Assembly: GCA_947456995.1 (NCBI GenBank)
Contig: CANGVB010000222.1
Span: 1-6,397 of the forward strand
Length of the DNA: 6,397 bases
Source of the DNA: Bryobacteraceae bacterium
GTDB lineage: Bacteria; Acidobacteriota; Terriglobia; Bryobacterales; Bryobacteraceae
Direction of reading: 5' to 3'
Shown: piece after piece, positions 4,200 to 6,397 of the stretch
How positions within the stretch are numbered: the stretch's first letter is position 1
How the letters are laid out: the number at the start of each line of letters is the position of its first letter
Notes under the pieces: model-generated
Database searches by the model: none
Seen by the model: only the letters and a program-made list of their open reading frames with translations
Told to the model about the DNA's origin: nothing
Made by a program: the position numbers and the translations under genes

Positions 4200-6397
4200 T
4201 GTTGAATCAGGATCTGGAAGAGGAGATTCAGTTCCATCTGGATGCTCGCGCCGCTGACCTTGAGAAGCGCGGGATGTCAGCGCAAGCTGCGGCTCGCCAG
4301 GCTCGGATGGAGTTCGGGAGTGTTGTCCGATACGTCGAAGAGGCTCGCGAGGAAAAAGGCTTGAAGGCATGGGATCGCCTTCAAATGGACCTTCGTGAAA
4401 TCTTTCGCGGCTTCTGCCGTAGGCCAGCTTTTCCCATTCTGGCTGTTCTTATGCTGGCCGCCGGGATTGGGTCTGTAGTGCTGACCTATTCGATGATGGA
4501 CGGATTAGTGCTTCAGCCGCTGCCTTATGGACAAGCTGAGCGGCTCTTCAATGCGCGAACCATCGTGCCGAAGATCTCCGCTCAGCATCCTGACTTACCG
4601 GTGAATGCACGCCACTTTCTGGAATGGCGAAAGCGCTGTGGCACCTGTGAGTCACTCGCCTTAATTGGCTCAGAGGTTCTCGAGCTCACAGGAAGTGGAA
4701 AGCCGCAGAGGCTGGAAGCAGCCATCTCCAGCAGTGGCATCATTTCCACTCTTGGGGTGAAATTGGAAGCCGGAAGGGATATCGAAGCCAGCGACGAGGG
4801 GCCGGGGGCAAAACCAGTCGTCATCATCTCTCATGAATTGTGGAGAAGCCTGGCTGGAGGAGACTTGCGCCTTCTGGGCCAGACAATTCTGCTCAATCGC
4901 GTGGCCACTGAAATAGTCGGGGTGCTGCCTGAGGGATTTCATTTACCGAGGGGATTTGAATTGGGCGACATGACCCGTACCCCTGAGCGAGTGGACTTGC
5001 TAATGCCGATCCGCGCGGATCTGTCACAAACCCCGGCGAGCGGGAATTTTGATTGGGCCCTGATTGTGAAGTTGCGCGAGGGCACCAGCCTTGAAGTTGC
5101 AAGTGGCGAGTTCAATGCAGTGCTGAAGAATTTTTCCAGCGAACTCATGAAAGGCATCAAGGTAGAACTGGAACCTCTGAAGGACAGACTTACTGGCAGG
5201 TTGCGCAGACCTTTATGGCTGATGGCCGGGGCCGCTGTTGTGTTGCTGCTGATTGCATGTGTGAATCTCGGCAACCTGTTTCGCTACAGATCACTCGAAA
5301 GAGAGCAAAGCGCCGCCATTCGTCTTGCGATTGGCGCGAGCCGGGAAGACCTGATCCGACAGAGTCTTGCTGAGATTCTGTTGTGTAGTTGTGTTGGGGG
5401 GCTCGGAGGGTTGATGCTGGCGTGGGCGGGCCTGCGCTGGTTTGCTGCAGTCCATCTTGGTGAGTTTATGAAGCCCAATGCGATTTCGCTGAGCATTTTT
5501 GTGGTTGTTGCCGGAATCGCACTTTCACTGATTGCCGGCCTCGTCTCTGGAGCTCCAGGGTTGAGGCGTCTATGGCAGTGTGGAGCGCTGAGCTTGCCTG
5601 GAAAAGAAAAGCAATGGGGGACGCAGACACGGCCCACGCGGCTTGCAAGACAAGTACTGGTATCGATTGAGGCCGGCCTCAGTTTTGTGCTGGCGGTGTT
5701 TGCGGGGCTGCTCTTTCTGAGTTACTTGAATGTGAAGTCGGCTGACCATGGCTTTGCTTCCGAGCATGCATTTACTTTTGAGGCGGCTACCAATGGCTCG
5801 CATGAGGAATTGCTCAAGCTGCTTCGCGGAATGGATGGCGTTGCTGCTGCCGGTCTTACGAACTCCCTCCCGCTTCAGGGGGAAAGCTGCGTCCGGCAGA
5901 TTGAGCGGTTGGGTGCAGTCAAGTCGAGTGAGTTGAGTACAGCCAATGGACGCTACATCAGCCCAGGGTATTTTGAAGCGGCGGGGGCGTTGATTCTCTC
6001 CGGACGCGGATTTTCTGAAGTAGATCGAAGGTCGCGAGTAGTCGTAATCTCTGAGGGTACTTCCAGGCGAATCTTTGGCACCCAAAACCCGGTGGGTGAG
6101 TTTGTTCGCTACGGCAAAGAAGGTGGGAAAGAGGGATACAAAGTCATTGGTGTTGTTGCAGACCAGCGCACCAGCAGCCTCGAAGCGGAGGCAGGTGCAA
6201 CGGCATATCTGCCTTACTGGGAGTGGAAGAAAAACGATGCCACTTTTGTCGTGAGGAGCAATCTGAGCGAAGCGGATGCGATGGCTGAATTGCAACGTCT
6301 TGCAAAAAGCCTGGAAGCGAAGGTTGCACTCGGACCGATTCAACCCATGAGGCAGATATTTGACAGGTCAATTGCATGGCGTAAGGTGCAGACTATA
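4199..6397 (+). CDS. ADOP-type ABC transporter permease (MacB/FtsX family), 3' partial
   Basis: This is a membrane permease of the acidobacterial duplicated orphan permease kind: two MacB/FtsX halves fused in one chain and usually encoded without its ATPase. The frame stays open for 733 codons to the window edge. Residues 5-53 form the cytoplasmic prefix domain (DLEEEIQFHLD, then RGMSAQAAARQARMEFG). The first membrane segment is near 78-100 with GLVLQPLPY after it. A MacB-like periplasmic domain spans about 105-335 (VGVLPEGFHLP near its middle). Three FtsX-type segments lie near 340-361, 392-413 and 428-452, with AAIRLAIGAS between the first two. The second half opens with a segment near 488-508 and a second periplasmic domain (SGRGFSEVD, VVVISEGTSRRIFG, NPVGEFVR, YKVIGVVADQR). 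Usual length is about 800 or more residues, so roughly the last three membrane segments are missing. A role in export or in releasing envelope molecules is a family-level guess. The 5' end is odd: few residues precede the prefix domain and the ribosome site is poor. Confidence 0.9.
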   Translation, partial: MLNQDLEEEIQFHLDARAADLEKRGMSAQAAARQARMEFGSVVRYVEEAREEKGLKAWDRLQMDLREIFRGFCRRPAFPILAVLMLAAGIGSVVLTYSMMDGLVLQPLPYGQAERLFNARTIVPKISAQHPDLPVNARHFLEWRKRCGTCESLALIGSEVLELTGSGKPQRLEAAISSSGIISTLGVKLEAGRDIEASDEGPGAKPVVIISHELWRSLAGGDLRLLGQTILLNRVATEIVGVLPEGFHLPRGFELGDMTRTPERVDLLMPIRADLSQTPASGNFDWALIVKLREGTSLEVASGEFNAVLKNFSSELMKGIKVELEPLKDRLTGRLRRPLWLMAGAAVVLLLIACVNLGNLFRYRSLEREQSAAIRLAIGASREDLIRQSLAEILLCSCVGGLGGLMLAWAGLRWFAAVHLGEFMKPNAISLSIFVVVAGIALSLIAGLVSGAPGLRRLWQCGALSLPGKEKQWGTQTRPTRLARQVLVSIEAGLSFVLAVFAGLLFLSYLNVKSADHGFASEHAFTFEAATNGSHEELLKLLRGMDGVAAAGLTNSLPLQGESCVRQIERLGAVKSSELSTANGRYISPGYFEAAGALILSGRGFSEVDRRSRVVVISEGTSRRIFGTQNPVGEFVRYGKEGGKEGYKVIGVVADQRTSSLEAEAGATAYLPYWEWKKNDATFVVRSNLSEADAMAELQRLAKSLEAKVALGPIQPMRQIFDRSIAWRKVQTI

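Noticed and set aside
5570..6343. A 257-codon open frame on the - strand inside the permease gene
   Set aside because: The + strand here encodes recognisable MacB/FtsX motifs without interruption, and the antisense product resembles nothing I know.
1..6397. Insertion sequences, CRISPR arrays, tRNA or rRNA genes, attachment sites
   Set aside because: No terminal inverted repeats with transposase motifs, no regularly spaced repeats and no RNA gene signatures were seen. The window is almost entirely filled by three protein genes.

Overview
The window looks like a piece of an acidobacterial chromosome, most likely from the Solibacteres/Bryobacterales side of the phylum. Two independent markers support this. 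The 597-residue secreted protein in the middle ends in the C-terminal domain known from Candidatus Solibacter proteins (TIGR03437 type). The last gene has the layout of an acidobacterial duplicated orphan permease (ADOP, TIGR03434 type). Both assignments come from recognising motifs by eye; no database search was run. All three substantial genes lie on the + strand.

Layout. Positions 1-2177 hold the 3' part of a large molybdenum hydroxylase subunit of the IorB-like xanthine dehydrogenase/aldehyde oxidase family; its true start lies before the window. A textbook Rho-independent terminator (about 2194-2230) closes that transcription unit. A short intergenic stretch with a good sigma70-like promoter (2247-2276) and a Shine-Dalgarno site leads into the secreted protein (2301-4094): signal peptide, two tandem copies of a LecA/PA-IL-like beta-sandwich domain, then the Solibacter C-terminal domain. 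A 104-base gap (4095-4198) holds a 15-base palindrome, a perfect TTGACA and an 11-codon ORF whose stop overlaps the start of the permease gene. The permease runs from 4199 off the right edge at 6397: 733 codons are visible, and the final membrane segments are missing.

How the genes relate. The molybdenum enzyme is separated from the rest by its terminator and is functionally unrelated as far as can be seen. Its [2Fe-2S] partner subunit is not downstream, so if linked it must be upstream. The secreted protein and the permease face the same way and could share transcripts, but each has its own plausible upstream signals, and no ABC ATPase is present. The most rewarding items are the duplicated lectin-like domain protein and the unusual 5' end of the permease gene. 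I see no phage, transposon, CRISPR or RNA gene, and no clear evidence of a new multi-gene system.
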